DNA of 64,000 bases, taken from Cytobacillus sp. NJ13. GTDB taxonomy: Bacteria; Bacillota; Bacilli; Bacillales; Cytobacillaceae. The notes under the pieces are model-generated. The model was not told where the DNA came from, ran no database searches, and was given only the letters and a program-made list of their open reading frames with translations. Positions 39,531-48,563 of this stretch are shown here, piece by piece. The stretch is taken from positions 2,972,501-3,036,500 of the forward strand of contig JAUCFP010000006.1 of assembly GCA_030348385.1 (NCBI GenBank). Direction: 5' to 3'. The position numbers and the translations under genes were made by a program. The stretch's first letter is position 1. The number at the start of each line of letters is the position of its first letter.

Positions 39531-40219
39531 GTAGGCGCCCCCCTGCGGGAGGGTTCTGCGGACACAATCAGCCCATCCCTCACCATAATTGTGTGATGGG
39601 CATACTCTGCAACCTCAGGTTCATGTGTAACCATTACAATAGTTGACCCTTCATGGTTCAGCTCACTGAACAGTTCCATAATGGAGGCGCTTGTATTCGT
39701 ATCAAGAGCACCTGTTGGTTCATCCGCCAATATGATTTTCGGTTCGTTCACAATCGCTCTGGCGATGGCAACCCGCTGCTTCTGACCTCCTGATAAGGCA
39801 TTTGGCAAGTGCTCCATCCGATCAGCAAGACCCACTTTGACCAGTGCGGCTTCCGCCCTTTCTAATCGTTCCTTTTTTGCAAGGCCGCTATAAATCATCG
39901 GCAGCTCTACATTTTGAATAGCCGTCAGCCTTGGAAGCAGGTGAAACTGCTGAAACACAAACCCGATCGATTGATTTCTGACCTTTGCCAGCTCTGCTTC
40001 CGAGTAATGTGATATGTTCTCACCATCCAGTTCATATATTCCTTCTGTCGGCAAATCCAGGCATCCTATAATATTCATAAGCGTCGACTTTCCCGATCCG
40101 GATGGCCCCATAATTGCCACAGAATCACCTTGCTCAATGCTCAGATTAATCCCTTTTAAAACTTCAATTCTTTCTTTTCCCGCCTGATAGGACTTGGTTA
40201 TGCCTTTAAGATCAATCAT
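39527..40219 (-). CDS. yknY: ABC transporter ATP-binding protein YknY
   Basis: A 230-aa MacB/LolD-type ATPase. Walker A is GPSGSGKST, the Q-loop is FQQFHLLPRLTAIQN, the signature is LSGGQKQRVAIARAI, and Walker B is IILADEPTGALD. It powers the YknZ permease by the mechanotransmission mechanism known for MacB. It overlaps both neighbours by 4 bases. Length matches B. subtilis YknY. Confidence 0.93.
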   Translation of the reverse strand: MIDLKGITKSYQAGKERIEVLKGINLSIEQGDSVAIMGPSGSGKSTLMNIIGCLDLPTEGIYELDGENISHYSEAELAKVRNQSIGFVFQQFHLLPRLTAIQNVELPMIYSGLAKKERLERAEAALVKVGLADRMEHLPNALSGGQKQRVAIARAIVNEPKIILADEPTGALDTNTSASIMELFSELNHEGSTIVMVTHEPEVAEYAHHTIMVRDGLIVSAEPSRRGAPT

Positions 40220-41334
40220 TTCGCATCCACTTCCATGCCGTCTTTCAGCTGATCTGATGGATTAGTGATAATCAAATCCTTCTCATTGAGGCCGCTTGTT
40301 ATCTCGATTTTATTCCCGGAAGCGACACCTGTCTCCACTTCCTGTTTATAGCTTTTTTGATCCCTGACCACGAATACATATACACTGCTGTCTCCGGTTA
40401 TAACCGAGTTTGCCGGAACAGTCAGCGCCTTCTTCTTATCCGTTTCGATTTCCATTATGAGCTGAAAACCTGGTTTTAGGGACATTTCCTTCACTGTTAT
40501 CTCCACCCGATACTGTGGCGCACTATTTTCGGCAGGGTTCATTCCCTGATTCTCTTCCGGCATATCAGCTACTTCGATGACATCGCCTTTCCATTCCTTT
40601 TCAGGAATCGCATCGGACCTGAGAGTCACCTTTTGCCCCTCTTTCACCTTTAATGAATCGAATTCTGAAAGTAAGCCGGATGCGCCGATCGCTTTTAAAT
40701 CGCCAACATAAATGACAGGTTTTCCTGCCGAAGCCGGATCGGAGGAGGCTTCCTTGTTCACCTGTAGCACCACTCCATCCATTGTGCTTTTAACCTCTAA
40801 TTCTCCAAGGCGTTTTTCAACATCTTTCTTCTGCAAAAGCACCTGGCTTAATTCCAGATTCGCCAATCGCTTTTCCAGTTTCAACTGATCCATTTCAGGC
40901 TGTATCTGTTTATCTGCTTCCTTTTCACCAGCCTGTTTGCGCAGCTCTTTTTCCTTATCAGCCAGCTGGTCTTCCTGTTTTTCCAGCTGGCTGATTTTTA
41001 AATAGCCTGATTCAGCCTGAAGCTTGACTTTTTCCAGTTCAAGCTCCATAGCCTGTTCATCAAATTTGGCCAGTACCTCTCCTTTTTTTACAGAATCCCC
41101 TTCTTCCACCAGGAACTCCTTTATTTCGCCTTTTTCAGGAGATGCATATATTTTCTGCTCATTCATCAGCTCTGCCGTGCCCGGAATCATGATCTGCTCT
41201 TTAATTTCCTCCTGAACCGGATGGGCGGTTTTTACTTCAGGCCCTTTCGCAAACGCCTGTCTGTAGACGCTAACGCCAGCCAGCAGCAAAAACACAGCCG
41301 TAACTCCGATTGCTATCCAAACTTTCTTTTTCAT
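40216..41334 (-). CDS. yknX: Membrane fusion-type protein YknX
   Basis: A 372-aa HlyD/MacA-like protein with an N-terminal membrane anchor (IAIGVTAVFLLLAGVSVY), a lipoyl half (IMIPGTAELMNEQKIYASPEKGEIKEFLVEEGDSVKKGEVLA, split across residues 48-90), a Glu/Lys-rich coiled-coil hairpin at about 95-175, and a beta-barrel C-terminal part. In the YknWXYZ complex it bridges YknZ and the cell surface. TAAATG joins it to yknW. Confidence 0.9.
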   Translation of the reverse strand: MKKKVWIAIGVTAVFLLLAGVSVYRQAFAKGPEVKTAHPVQEEIKEQIMIPGTAELMNEQKIYASPEKGEIKEFLVEEGDSVKKGEVLAKFDEQAMELELEKVKLQAESGYLKISQLEKQEDQLADKEKELRKQAGEKEADKQIQPEMDQLKLEKRLANLELSQVLLQKKDVEKRLGELEVKSTMDGVVLQVNKEASSDPASAGKPVIYVGDLKAIGASGLLSEFDSLKVKEGQKVTLRSDAIPEKEWKGDVIEVADMPEENQGMNPAENSAPQYRVEITVKEMSLKPGFQLIMEIETDKKKALTVPANSVITGDSSVYVFVVRDQKSYKQEVETGVASGNKIEITSGLNEKDLIITNPSDQLKDGMEVDAK

Positions 41335-42000
41335 TTAGACACCAGTCATTCCTGAAAGGGTATTGCTGATTAAAGTGAAGACAATGCCGATGATGAAGAA
41401 GGCAATCGCAATGCCCCAAGCCCAGCCTTTTGATAATCCTCCAACCCGATGAAGGCCAATAGCCGTTATAACAGACTGCCAGATGCTGAATAACTCGATA
41501 GAGCCCAGGACCCCTGGCTTCTCGCTGTTCATCAATCCTGCTAAACTAGTAATAAATATTTCCGGATTTCCTCCAATCGCGGCTCTTAATGCCATATTGA
41601 CCAAAAGGCCGATCCCGCCAATAACAAGAATATAAATATTCATGGAAAATATCTGTTTGAACGTTGCATCTGATCCAGCAATTTTAATGAAAATCATATA
41701 AATACCACCGGAAATGAGGGCAACCAATACAGGTGTGAAAATTCCTGTTATTGCCACACCCACCCTCGAAAACATCATTACCATCTCTGCCTCTGCCTCA
41801 CTCATGCCTTCAAGCCCAAGGTAAGAAGCATCCATCGACACGGCCATGAAAAACATACCTGCAGCATACAGAATACTGACCAAAATCAGCGGCACCCAAA
41901 TCTTCGGGTTCTGGCGGATGCGGTCAAACTGCTCCCCCGGACTCCAAACCATTCCCAGCAAACTCGGTTTCCCTTTGCTCGTTTTTACTTCTTGTTCCAT
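41335..42000 (-). CDS. yknW: Yip1-family membrane protein YknW
   Basis: A 221-aa protein with five membrane helices. The Yip1-type N-terminus (GMVWSPGEQFDRIRQNPKIWVPL, split) and the FSMNIYILVIGGIGLLVNMAL region match YknW. It is the first gene of the operon and helps assembly of the YknXYZ transporter in B. subtilis. I chose the ATG at 42000 after GGAGTG. A SigW-type promoter lies 44 bp upstream. Confidence 0.88.
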   Translation of the reverse strand: MEQEVKTSKGKPSLLGMVWSPGEQFDRIRQNPKIWVPLILVSILYAAGMFFMAVSMDASYLGLEGMSEAEAEMVMMFSRVGVAITGIFTPVLVALISGGIYMIFIKIAGSDATFKQIFSMNIYILVIGGIGLLVNMALRAAIGGNPEIFITSLAGLMNSEKPGVLGSIELFSIWQSVITAIGLHRVGGLSKGWAWGIAIAFFIIGIVFTLISNTLSGMTGV

Positions 42001-42043
42001 AAAGAACACTCCTATTCTATTAAAAATGATTCCACTATAGCTT

Positions 42044-42069
42044 TACGGAATAATATAGAAAAAGTTTCA
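42044..42069 (-). promoter_or_regulatory. SigW promoter of yknWXYZ
   Basis: The minus strand reads TGAAAC, a 16-base spacer, then CGTA, an exact match to the SigW consensus. B. subtilis yknWXYZ is a SigW regulon member, so position and identity agree. Confidence 0.88.
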
Positions 42070-42094
42070 AATAATTACAATTTACCCATTAAAA

Positions 42095-42120
42095 ATACCA
42101 GGAGATCTCTCCCCTGGTAT
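42095..42120. terminator. Terminator of the LanFEG-like operon
   Basis: ATACCAGG / CCTGGTAT stem with an inner GAGATCTC palindrome, just past the stop at 42126. The T-run is weak. Confidence 0.65.
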
Positions 42121-42125
42121 CCCGT

Positions 42126-42857
42126 CTACACAGCCTTCCGCTGAAAATAAAAATAGCCGCCAAGATAAAACAGTAAAAAGAATCCGCCGATAACAGTCAA
42201 AAGCTGTTCCCATGGGATAAAGAATATATCGCCCGTATCTGCCGCTGGATACATCATTGCAAACGGCTGTGCCCAGGGATAATAGGGGCCCACTTTCTCG
42301 GAATTCATCGCCAGAATGGATGGCAGCGTAAAAACGACGTTGACCGCAAAAGGTGCCGCAAAGCTTTTGAACCAGACGGACATCCACAGCTGCAGTGCGA
42401 CTAATGGGAAAGTCGCGACCCAGCCTCCCAATATGCTTTTCCAGACAATCGTTCCCGGAAACGGATCGGCCACACCTTTATACAATCCTGCTCCCAAAAT
42501 GGCAGCTAAATAAAATAACTGGATGAGCAAAACCAATAGCAGGATCAGCACATATTTAGCGGCAAACACTTTTCCTCTTGTGACAGGCAGCGCCAAAAGC
42601 TGCTTCCAGCCCCCGGTCTGATGCTCATACCGGCAGACAAGGCTTGCCAGAACTCCTGTGACTAGCGGCAAAAAGAGAACCGAATAAGGCAAATTCATAT
42701 AAATCAAAAGCATGTACCATTCATTCATTATCCCCGCCGTTTCAGCTGTATCTGCCCCAATACCGGCACCCAGCCCAATCAGCGGTCCTACTAAAAGAAT
42801 GCCGAAAATCTTTGATTTACGCAGTTTAAACCATTCAGACTTCAAGATAGACAGCAT
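42126..42857 (-). CDS. ABC-2 permease, LanG/EpiG-like
   Basis: A 243-aa protein with six membrane helices, N-terminal MLSILKSEWFKLRKSKIFGILL, and RYEHQTGGWKQLLALPVTRGKVFAAKY, typical of lantibiotic-immunity or bacitracin-type permeases. It is the third gene of an ATPase-permease-permease operon. TAGATG joins it to the upstream permease gene. It probably exports or expels peptide antibiotics from the membrane, but no lantibiotic genes are nearby. Confidence 0.8.
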   Translation of the reverse strand: MLSILKSEWFKLRKSKIFGILLVGPLIGLGAGIGADTAETAGIMNEWYMLLIYMNLPYSVLFLPLVTGVLASLVCRYEHQTGGWKQLLALPVTRGKVFAAKYVLILLLVLLIQLFYLAAILGAGLYKGVADPFPGTIVWKSILGGWVATFPLVALQLWMSVWFKSFAAPFAVNVVFTLPSILAMNSEKVGPYYPWAQPFAMMYPAADTGDIFFIPWEQLLTVIGGFFLLFYLGGYFYFQRKAV

Positions 42858-43568
42858 CTATTTCACATCCCTTCTCGCAAAATCAAACATGCCTGCTGCG
42901 TATAAGAAGACGCCAGTTCCAACACCCAGCAGGACGTTGATGAGCGGTTCATTCCACTCATTCAGAAGCAGCGGCCATTTCCAAATCAGCCAATCCGGCA
43001 AAGTAAAACCAGCATATGTCAGAATTACACCCAGAATCCCCAGAGTGATTGGCACACCCTGGTTCACACTCACAGTCGCTACCCAAAGCTGCAGCGCCAA
43101 AACAGGCAATGCCGCAAAAAAAGGATAAAAGCTGTATTTCAGCAGTCCCGTATACGGAATCTCCCCGCCCAAATTCAGAGACAATCCAAAAGCAAGCGCG
43201 AATAACATCAAAAGCACAGAAGAAGTCAGAAGCAGGATCGACAGCACCGTGAACTTCGATAAATACACGCTCATCTTCGAAACTGGCAATGCAATCAGCT
43301 GTTTCCAGGCGTTCGTTTCATTTTCAATGCTCGACATAAAAGACGTCAGGATTACGATGCCCAATACAATCGCAAGCGGTGTAAACGAATGGATATTGTC
43401 CAAATAATATCCCCACCGGTCATCATTCTGCCCGAACAAATAATCCTTGCGCACCCCGTAATTGACCATCTGCATGGCTACTACCCCAATTGGACCCAGT
43501 ACAGTCAGGAACCAGATTCCTTTCCGCTTAATCTTCATAAATTCAGCTGCCAGCAGTCTTCCCATCAT
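42858..43568 (-). CDS. ABC-2 permease, LanE/MutE-like
   Basis: A 236-aa six-helix protein, paralogous to the following permease. It shares the ENETNAWKQLIALPVSKMSVYLSKF block, equivalent to HQTGGWKQLLALPVTRGKVFAAK in the partner. Two related permeases plus one ATPase define the LanFEG arrangement. Its start overlaps the ATPase stop (ATGATG). Confidence 0.8.
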   Translation of the reverse strand: MMGRLLAAEFMKIKRKGIWFLTVLGPIGVVAMQMVNYGVRKDYLFGQNDDRWGYYLDNIHSFTPLAIVLGIVILTSFMSSIENETNAWKQLIALPVSKMSVYLSKFTVLSILLLTSSVLLMLFALAFGLSLNLGGEIPYTGLLKYSFYPFFAALPVLALQLWVATVSVNQGVPITLGILGVILTYAGFTLPDWLIWKWPLLLNEWNEPLINVLLGVGTGVFLYAAGMFDFARRDVK

Positions 43569-44476
43569 CCGGCCTGCTCCTCCCTCGTCATCTGAAGGAA
43601 AATGTCTTCCAATGACCGCTTTTCTTCTTCCACCCGGTAAACGGAAAATCCATCTGCTACAAGTCCGCGCACAGCCTCAGCCACTTGCTCATCCGATTGC
43701 TGCGGCAGCGAAATGATGCCACTATCCAAACCGGCCTTCATTCCTCTTCCCAGCAGGGAGCGCCAGGCTTTGTCGCTCTCGCTGACCTTTAATAAAACGG
43801 ACTGCTGTGCATACATGCGCATCGCTTCAATTGAATCCTGAAAAATCATTTTCCCTTTCGTAACAATTCCTACTGTTGTCGCCATCTGATCAATCTCTGA
43901 AAGTAAATGACTGGAGATTAACACGGTCATCCCGCATTCCGATGGCAGGCTTTTAATTAAATTGCGGATTTCAATAATTCCTGAAGGATCTAAACCGTTT
44001 GTCGGCTCATCCAGAATCAGCAGTTCCGGGTTATTCAGCAGCGAGGCAGCAATTCCAAGCCGCTGCTTCATGCCAAGTGAGAAGCCCTTTACTTTTTTAT
44101 CACCAGCATCTGTCAGCCGGACAATCTTCAGCACTTCAGCGATTCTCTGTTTCGGCACACCAAGTATTTTTCTCATTGCTTCCAGATTTTCTTTTGCCGT
44201 TAAATGCGGATAATATGATGGTGACTCCACAAGCGAGCCTACCCGTCCCAATATAGAAAGTCTCTCTTTCTTTAAGTCTTTTTGAAAAATTTCAATCCTG
44301 CCGGAATCAGGCTTCATCAGCCCCAAAAGCATCCTGATCGTTGTCGTTTTCCCCGCACCATTCGGACCCAGAAATCCGTAGATTTCCCCTTTCGGTATTT
44401 TCATTTCCAGACCTGACACAGCTTGCTCCTGACCAAAATGCTTTGATAAATTTTCCGTTCTTACGATATACTTCAT
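43565..44476 (-). CDS. ABC transporter ATP-binding protein, BcrA/LanF-like
   Basis: A 303-aa ATPase. Walker A is GPNGAGKTT, the signature is FSLGMKQRLGIAASLL, Walker B is LLILDEPTNGLDP, and the C-terminus is a DUF4162-like tail with EEKRSLEDIFLQMT. This form is typical of bacitracin and lantibiotic self-protection exporters. I chose the ATG at 44476. A promoter TTGTCA-17-GATATT lies at 44577-44549 on the minus strand. No two-component genes are directly attached, although one pair lies 1.5 kb away. Confidence 0.88.
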   Translation of the reverse strand: MKYIVRTENLSKHFGQEQAVSGLEMKIPKGEIYGFLGPNGAGKTTTIRMLLGLMKPDSGRIEIFQKDLKKERLSILGRVGSLVESPSYYPHLTAKENLEAMRKILGVPKQRIAEVLKIVRLTDAGDKKVKGFSLGMKQRLGIAASLLNNPELLILDEPTNGLDPSGIIEIRNLIKSLPSECGMTVLISSHLLSEIDQMATTVGIVTKGKMIFQDSIEAMRMYAQQSVLLKVSESDKAWRSLLGRGMKAGLDSGIISLPQQSDEQVAEAVRGLVADGFSVYRVEEEKRSLEDIFLQMTREEQAG

Positions 44477-44548
44477 TCCTCTCACCTCACTTTCCATCTT
44501 AGCCAGTCAAGGTTAAAACAAAGGCAGGAGAAGTTTAAAATTTGTTTA

Positions 44549-44577
44549 AATATCTAACCGCTTATGTATTTTGACAA
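44549..44577 (-). promoter_or_regulatory. Promoter of the LanFEG-like operon
   Basis: On the minus strand TTGTCA, 17-bp spacer, GATATT. It is followed by TTTAAA direct repeats (44535-44550). The rest of 44578-44760 holds no gene. Confidence 0.5.
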
Positions 44578-44761
44578 AACTTTGTTCTAAAATTCAGATT
44601 GTGGTTCCGCTGTTCCCAGAAATCCCGCGCCTGTACTTCAATCAGAGTTTAAATTAACAATGTGCTTGAACCAAGCCAATAAAATAGGGAATCAAAAAAA
44701 AGGCTGCTTAACCTTTTTATGAGTAAGAATTTATTGCTCTTAATCCATGAATAATAAAAAA

Positions 44762-44782
44762 GGATCTTCGACTGGAAGATCC
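44762..44782 (-). terminator. Terminator after the DUF1259 gene
   Basis: A perfect GGATCTTC / GAAGATCC stem. On the minus strand it is followed by TTTTTTATTATT. Confidence 0.88.
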
Positions 44783-44810
44783 CCGTAAGCACACGGAAAA
44801 AGTGACTCCT

Positions 44811-45698
44811 TTATTTACTATTTGATGATATCTTTTTTTCAGTCAGCACCTCCAGAGCATCTCTTACATCATTGGCAAAACGAATTGGTTTTTCCACTTT
44901 TTCAAAATGGATATACATCAGCCTCGGGTCATCAAAGAGCCAATGATTATGAAAACCTGTCACAATAATGTCATGTTTACGAAGCTCACTGATAAATGGG
45001 TTTATCTCTTCTTGCAGGATCACCGTTTCTCCACTGCAAAGAGCCCGGCCGTCTGCTGTCAAGGATTCAAATGCAAACATTTGAGGAATTAATAAAAAGG
45101 AATTCCCCCTCCTGCCAAGAACGCGTGGCCTAATATTTGTACGGGATTTCATTACAATGCAAACCCCATTTTCAAATGTATTCATGCTGCCTTCCAAAAT
45201 TCTGTTGAACTCTTCACAAAGTTCTTCGCCTCGTCTATTTGATGATCTTTGTCCCCTGCCAGATCTTCCAACATTGCGGGTAGTTAATAAGTCTAGGGCA
45301 TCTCTTACTTTTCTGGCAAAAGTTAAAGGTTCATCAATGGATTCAAAATGCATATACATTAACCTTGGATTTTCAAAAAGCCAGTGATTATGAAGGGCAG
45401 TGACAATGATTCCATCTTCACGCAAGCTGGTCATAAATGGGTTAACTTCCTCCTGCAGGAGGACTGTCTCACCAAGACATAATGCCCGGCCGTCCCGATC
45501 GAAATTTTCAAAAGAATATGCCTGAGGAACAAACATAAAGGATTCAGCTCTCCGGCCTAATACAACCGGATGTATATTTGTACGGGAATTAGTCGCAGTA
45601 CAAACTCCATTTATGACAGATGGAACTGATCCCAGAATTTCGGCAAATTCCTGACAGAGATCGTCTGGCTGTGTGTTGTTCATGTTATCCAATTGCAA
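44811..45698 (-). CDS. Tandem DUF1259 (LppY/LpqO-like) protein
   Basis: A 295-aa protein made of two copies of one domain (about residues 12-140 and 157-287). Matching blocks are VINGVCTATNSRTNIHPVVLGRR and FENGVCIVMKSRTNIRPRVLGRR (given in part), GRALCLGETVLLQEEVNPF and GRALCSGETVILQEEINPF, and LHNHWLFENPRLMYMHFE and FHNHWLFDDPRLMYIHFE. This is the DUF1259/LppY-LpqO pattern, of unknown function. The conserved HNHW and H-x-E residues suggest a metal or catalytic site. There is no signal peptide. Confidence 0.82.
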   Translation of the reverse strand: MQLDNMNNTQPDDLCQEFAEILGSVPSVINGVCTATNSRTNIHPVVLGRRAESFMFVPQAYSFENFDRDGRALCLGETVLLQEEVNPFMTSLREDGIIVTALHNHWLFENPRLMYMHFESIDEPLTFARKVRDALDLLTTRNVGRSGRGQRSSNRRGEELCEEFNRILEGSMNTFENGVCIVMKSRTNIRPRVLGRRGNSFLLIPQMFAFESLTADGRALCSGETVILQEEINPFISELRKHDIIVTGFHNHWLFDDPRLMYIHFEKVEKPIRFANDVRDALEVLTEKKISSNSK

Positions 45699-45911
45699 AT
45701 CATCTCCTGAACATTATATTTCTAGATATAGTATTCTGGATCGTAAATCAGGAGCATGACCATTATTTAGTAACACAAGTACAGTATTTCACTGCTAATA
45801 CAGCTGGTTAACAAAATCCTATCTTATTTAGCTACCCCCCTATATAATTTAAGTTTTAATGGACTAGTTCCAAATAATTAAAATTTATTAATATTTTTTC
45901 ATCAATAAGAA

Positions 45912-45932
45912 GCCACTCACAGTTTGAGTGAC
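45912..45932 (-). terminator. Hairpin after the HK/RR operon
   Basis: A GCCACTC / GAGTGAC stem about 70 bp past the histidine kinase stop, with a loose T-rich tract on the minus strand. The rest of 45699-46004 is AT-rich without a visible gene. Confidence 0.5.
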
Positions 45933-46004
45933 TCCCTATTAATTCACTTATTAAATTTACTAACTGTAATCATAATTATTCTTAATGTCTTCACCTAATC
46001 ACTC

Positions 46005-47366
46005 TCATTTGATTTTCCTGATTCTTATCGCTGTACCTTTAACACCAGATTCCATCTCCCAATCCAGCTTCATCCCCTTCACCATTAAATCGATAATGGA
46101 TAACCCAATTCCGGCTCCTTTTTCATTGGAACTGTTATTCAGCCCCTTCCCATGATCAATAAAAACAATCGCATCGTACTCATCGGTTGATTCAGTCGCC
46201 ACTTCAAGGTAAAGCCCATCCTTTGCATGCCGCAGCACATTTTGCAGAATGTTATCAAAAATACGGCCCAGCCACATCGGATCCGCTAGCCATTTCTCTT
46301 CAAATGGCTCTAACTCGATGATCACTTCAAAATTATTCTTCTCAAAAACCGGATACCATGATGCCATACTTTCCCGAATAAACCGGACAGCATCCAGCTC
46401 AATCAGCTCCTGCTTATGCTTGCTCGCCATTAAAAGCGTGTAGCTCATTAAATTCTCAATCAGTCTATCAATATTGACTATCGAGGTTTCCAGTGCTTTG
46501 ACAGCCTCTTTTCCTTCAGGAGACAGATTCTCCTTTGCAATCGAGTATGTTTGCGCATTGATTTTCGTCAAAGGCGTCCGCAGGTCATGGGACAGATTGG
46601 CGATCAGCTCCCTCCGCAGCTGCTCTTCCTCCTGCTCGCGTTGCTTACTTTCCTTGAGCTCAAGGATCATCTCATTAAAGGTCTGCTCCAGCTGGCCGAT
46701 TTCATCATTGTTTTGCACATCGATTTTGATGGGCAGATTATCCATATCCCGTCTTTCCATCGCCTCCTGGAGATGAAGCAGCCTTTTGCGGATGCCCCGG
46801 AAAAATAAAAAGGAAACGATGATAAAAAGGGAAATGATTAAAAGCAGACCGGCCCCTAAGAGGATTCCATATTTCTCTGTTACCTGCACCAACGGCGGAA
46901 GAAATAAATTCCTCGGAATTTCCAGAACGATAAAACCGTTCTTTTCATCCCCGCCAATAAAGCTTATAACTGTAAACGGATCTCCGCCATACCGTTCCTT
47001 AATAAACTTCGCTGTAAAGGCAGGCGTCCAATTAGCTGGCAGATTTCCCTTCACATCCAGCTGCTCCATCAAGGTTCCCTTTTCATCTACCCAAAACATC
47101 GAAGCATCAGGATAGTCCTTTTGCCAATTCGAAAAAAGCCTATGAATGCTTTCACTTGAGGCATTCTCCAGTTCTGCTGCATCCGCATGCCATTTTTCTT
47201 CAATATGATTGGGATCGGATTCATTCTTGTTTTTTTCTCCTGAAATGTCCTCTTGGAGACCCATAGCCAGCATAGCCACAAGTAAATAAGCTGCCTGAAA
47301 CAGAAATAGGGCAACCAGAATAATCGCCATATACTTCGCCTGCAGCGATTGGAAAAACCTTTTCAT
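46005..47366 (-). CDS. Sensor histidine kinase
   Basis: A 453-aa kinase. The first membrane helix is at about 12-35, followed by an extracytoplasmic sensor domain at about 40-165, then a second helix (YGILLGAGLLLIISLFIIVSFLFF, given in part), HAMP at about 190-245, and HisKA with the phospho-acceptor in LSHDLRTPLTKINAQT. The HATPase domain shows N (DNILQNVLRHA) and G (GAGIGLSII) boxes. It overlaps the response regulator stop by 4 bases. The signal is unknown. Confidence 0.9.
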   Translation of the reverse strand: MKRFFQSLQAKYMAIILVALFLFQAAYLLVAMLAMGLQEDISGEKNKNESDPNHIEEKWHADAAELENASSESIHRLFSNWQKDYPDASMFWVDEKGTLMEQLDVKGNLPANWTPAFTAKFIKERYGGDPFTVISFIGGDEKNGFIVLEIPRNLFLPPLVQVTEKYGILLGAGLLLIISLFIIVSFLFFRGIRKRLLHLQEAMERRDMDNLPIKIDVQNNDEIGQLEQTFNEMILELKESKQREQEEEQLRRELIANLSHDLRTPLTKINAQTYSIAKENLSPEGKEAVKALETSIVNIDRLIENLMSYTLLMASKHKQELIELDAVRFIRESMASWYPVFEKNNFEVIIELEPFEEKWLADPMWLGRIFDNILQNVLRHAKDGLYLEVATESTDEYDAIVFIDHGKGLNNSSNEKGAGIGLSIIDLMVKGMKLDWEMESGVKGTAIRIRKIK

Positions 47367-48031
47367 ATCTTCACCCTGTAGCCGATTCCGCGGATGGTCT
47401 CAATGATTTCAGGACGGGAAGGGTTCTTCTCGAGTTTTTCACGAAGATAGCGGATATGAACCATCAAGGTTTTGTCGCCCTCCATATATTGTTCTCCCCA
47501 AACGCCTTCGTAAAGCTGCTCTTTTGTCAGAATCTGATTCAGATGGCGAATGAAGTACTGAAACAGCTGATACTGCTTTCCTGTCAATTGAATTTCATCG
47601 TCTGCCTCCCGATCGATAATCCGCAAATCCTTTGTATGTACATGTAAGTGATGCACCTCCAGCACCTGATCATTCTTTTGAAATCGCCTTAACAGCACTT
47701 CAATCCTTGCAGCAAGCTCATCCGGCTGGAAAGGCTTCGTCAGATAATCATCAGCAAAGCTCAGGCCCTCCAGCTTATCCTCCACCGCTGTTCTTGCCGA
47801 GAGCATTAGTACTGGCATGTCATTCTTTACTTTCTTAATCCGCTTCCCAAGCGAAAACCCGTCAAGCCCCGGAAGCATAACATCCAAAATAGCAATATCC
47901 GCATCAGAAAGATAATTTTCCATACCTTCTCCAGACTGCAGCCAGATCACTTCATAGCCTCTTTCCCCTAAATCATTTTTCAGCCAGCTGCCAATATCGC
48001 TTTCGTCTTCTATGTATAAAATTCGAACCAT
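47363..48031 (-). CDS. OmpR-family response regulator
   Basis: A 222-aa regulator. The receiver domain is at about 1-115, with the acidic pocket IEDESD and the phospho-Asp in IAILDVMLPGLDG, and the Lys in DYLTKPFQ. The winged helix of OmpR type is at about 130-220 (LTKEQLYEGVWGEQYMEGDKTLMVHIRYLR, given in part). I chose the start at 48031 after GGGTGGAG. It pairs with the kinase gene. The targets may include the nearby ABC operon, but the sequence does not show it. Confidence 0.92.
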   Translation of the reverse strand: MVRILYIEDESDIGSWLKNDLGERGYEVIWLQSGEGMENYLSDADIAILDVMLPGLDGFSLGKRIKKVKNDMPVLMLSARTAVEDKLEGLSFADDYLTKPFQPDELAARIEVLLRRFQKNDQVLEVHHLHVHTKDLRIIDREADDEIQLTGKQYQLFQYFIRHLNQILTKEQLYEGVWGEQYMEGDKTLMVHIRYLREKLEKNPSRPEIIETIRGIGYRVKI

Positions 48032-48244
48032 ACTCTCCACCCTTTTATTTATCTTTTTCTAATCTGTTTTTGAACATCATCTTATAAGTTCCCGAATCTA
48101 ACAAATACTTCCTGCTATTCTAGGATACTTACTATTGTATGATTACTTCTTAATAAACAGGGTACATACTAACTAAGCTTTTCAATACCTTATTGCCTGC
48201 CACTAAGAATTCTTCCAAAAAGAGTTTTAGCGGGAGGTGATGAA

Positions 48245-48439
48245 GTGAGAAAAGTTTACCAAATTGGGGAATTGCTAGCTTATTTAGCATCTATTGGCTA
48301 TCCTCTAACAGAGGAAAAAATCCATCATCTGATTCAGAATAAGGACATCCCGCATCTTAGACCTTACGGCGATTTGTACGTCTTCAACCTGGATCACATC
48401 GACTGGTGGGTCAGCCAGAGGAGAGAAAGCATTACCTAG
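48245..48439 (+). CDS. Small DNA-binding-like protein
   Basis: A 64-aa protein (MRKVYQIGELLAYLASIGYP, and PLTEEKIHHLIQNKDIPHLRPYGDLYVFNL split at residue 19). It has the compact helix-turn-helix and wing pattern of excisionase/MerR-type proteins and ends DHIDWWVSQRR. The GTG start follows GGGAGGTG. A terminator directly follows. No phage genes are adjacent, so it may be a small regulator. Confidence 0.6.
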   Translation: MRKVYQIGELLAYLASIGYPLTEEKIHHLIQNKDIPHLRPYGDLYVFNLDHIDWWVSQRRESIT

Positions 48440-48457
48440 CCCCGCTCTTTAGCGGGG
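48440..48457 (+). terminator. Terminator
   Basis: A CCCCGCT / AGCGGGG stem followed by TTTTTA. Confidence 0.9.
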
Positions 48458-48476
48458 TTTTTACTATGTAAAAAAA

Positions 48477-48498
48477 CATTCGCCATTAACAGCGAATG
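48477..48498 (-). terminator. Terminator of the serine hydrolase gene
   Basis: A CATTCGC / GCGAATG stem, with TTTTTT on the minus-strand side. Confidence 0.8.
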
Positions 48499-48563
48499 CT
48501 TTTTCGAAGCTCTTAATTCAGCTCCTCCTTTACAGAGTTCCGGAATTCGCTGTTTGTCAGAAA

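Noticed and set aside
47632..47838. Plus-strand frames opposite both histidine kinase/regulator genes
   Set aside because: Antisense shadows of well-supported kinase and regulator frames.
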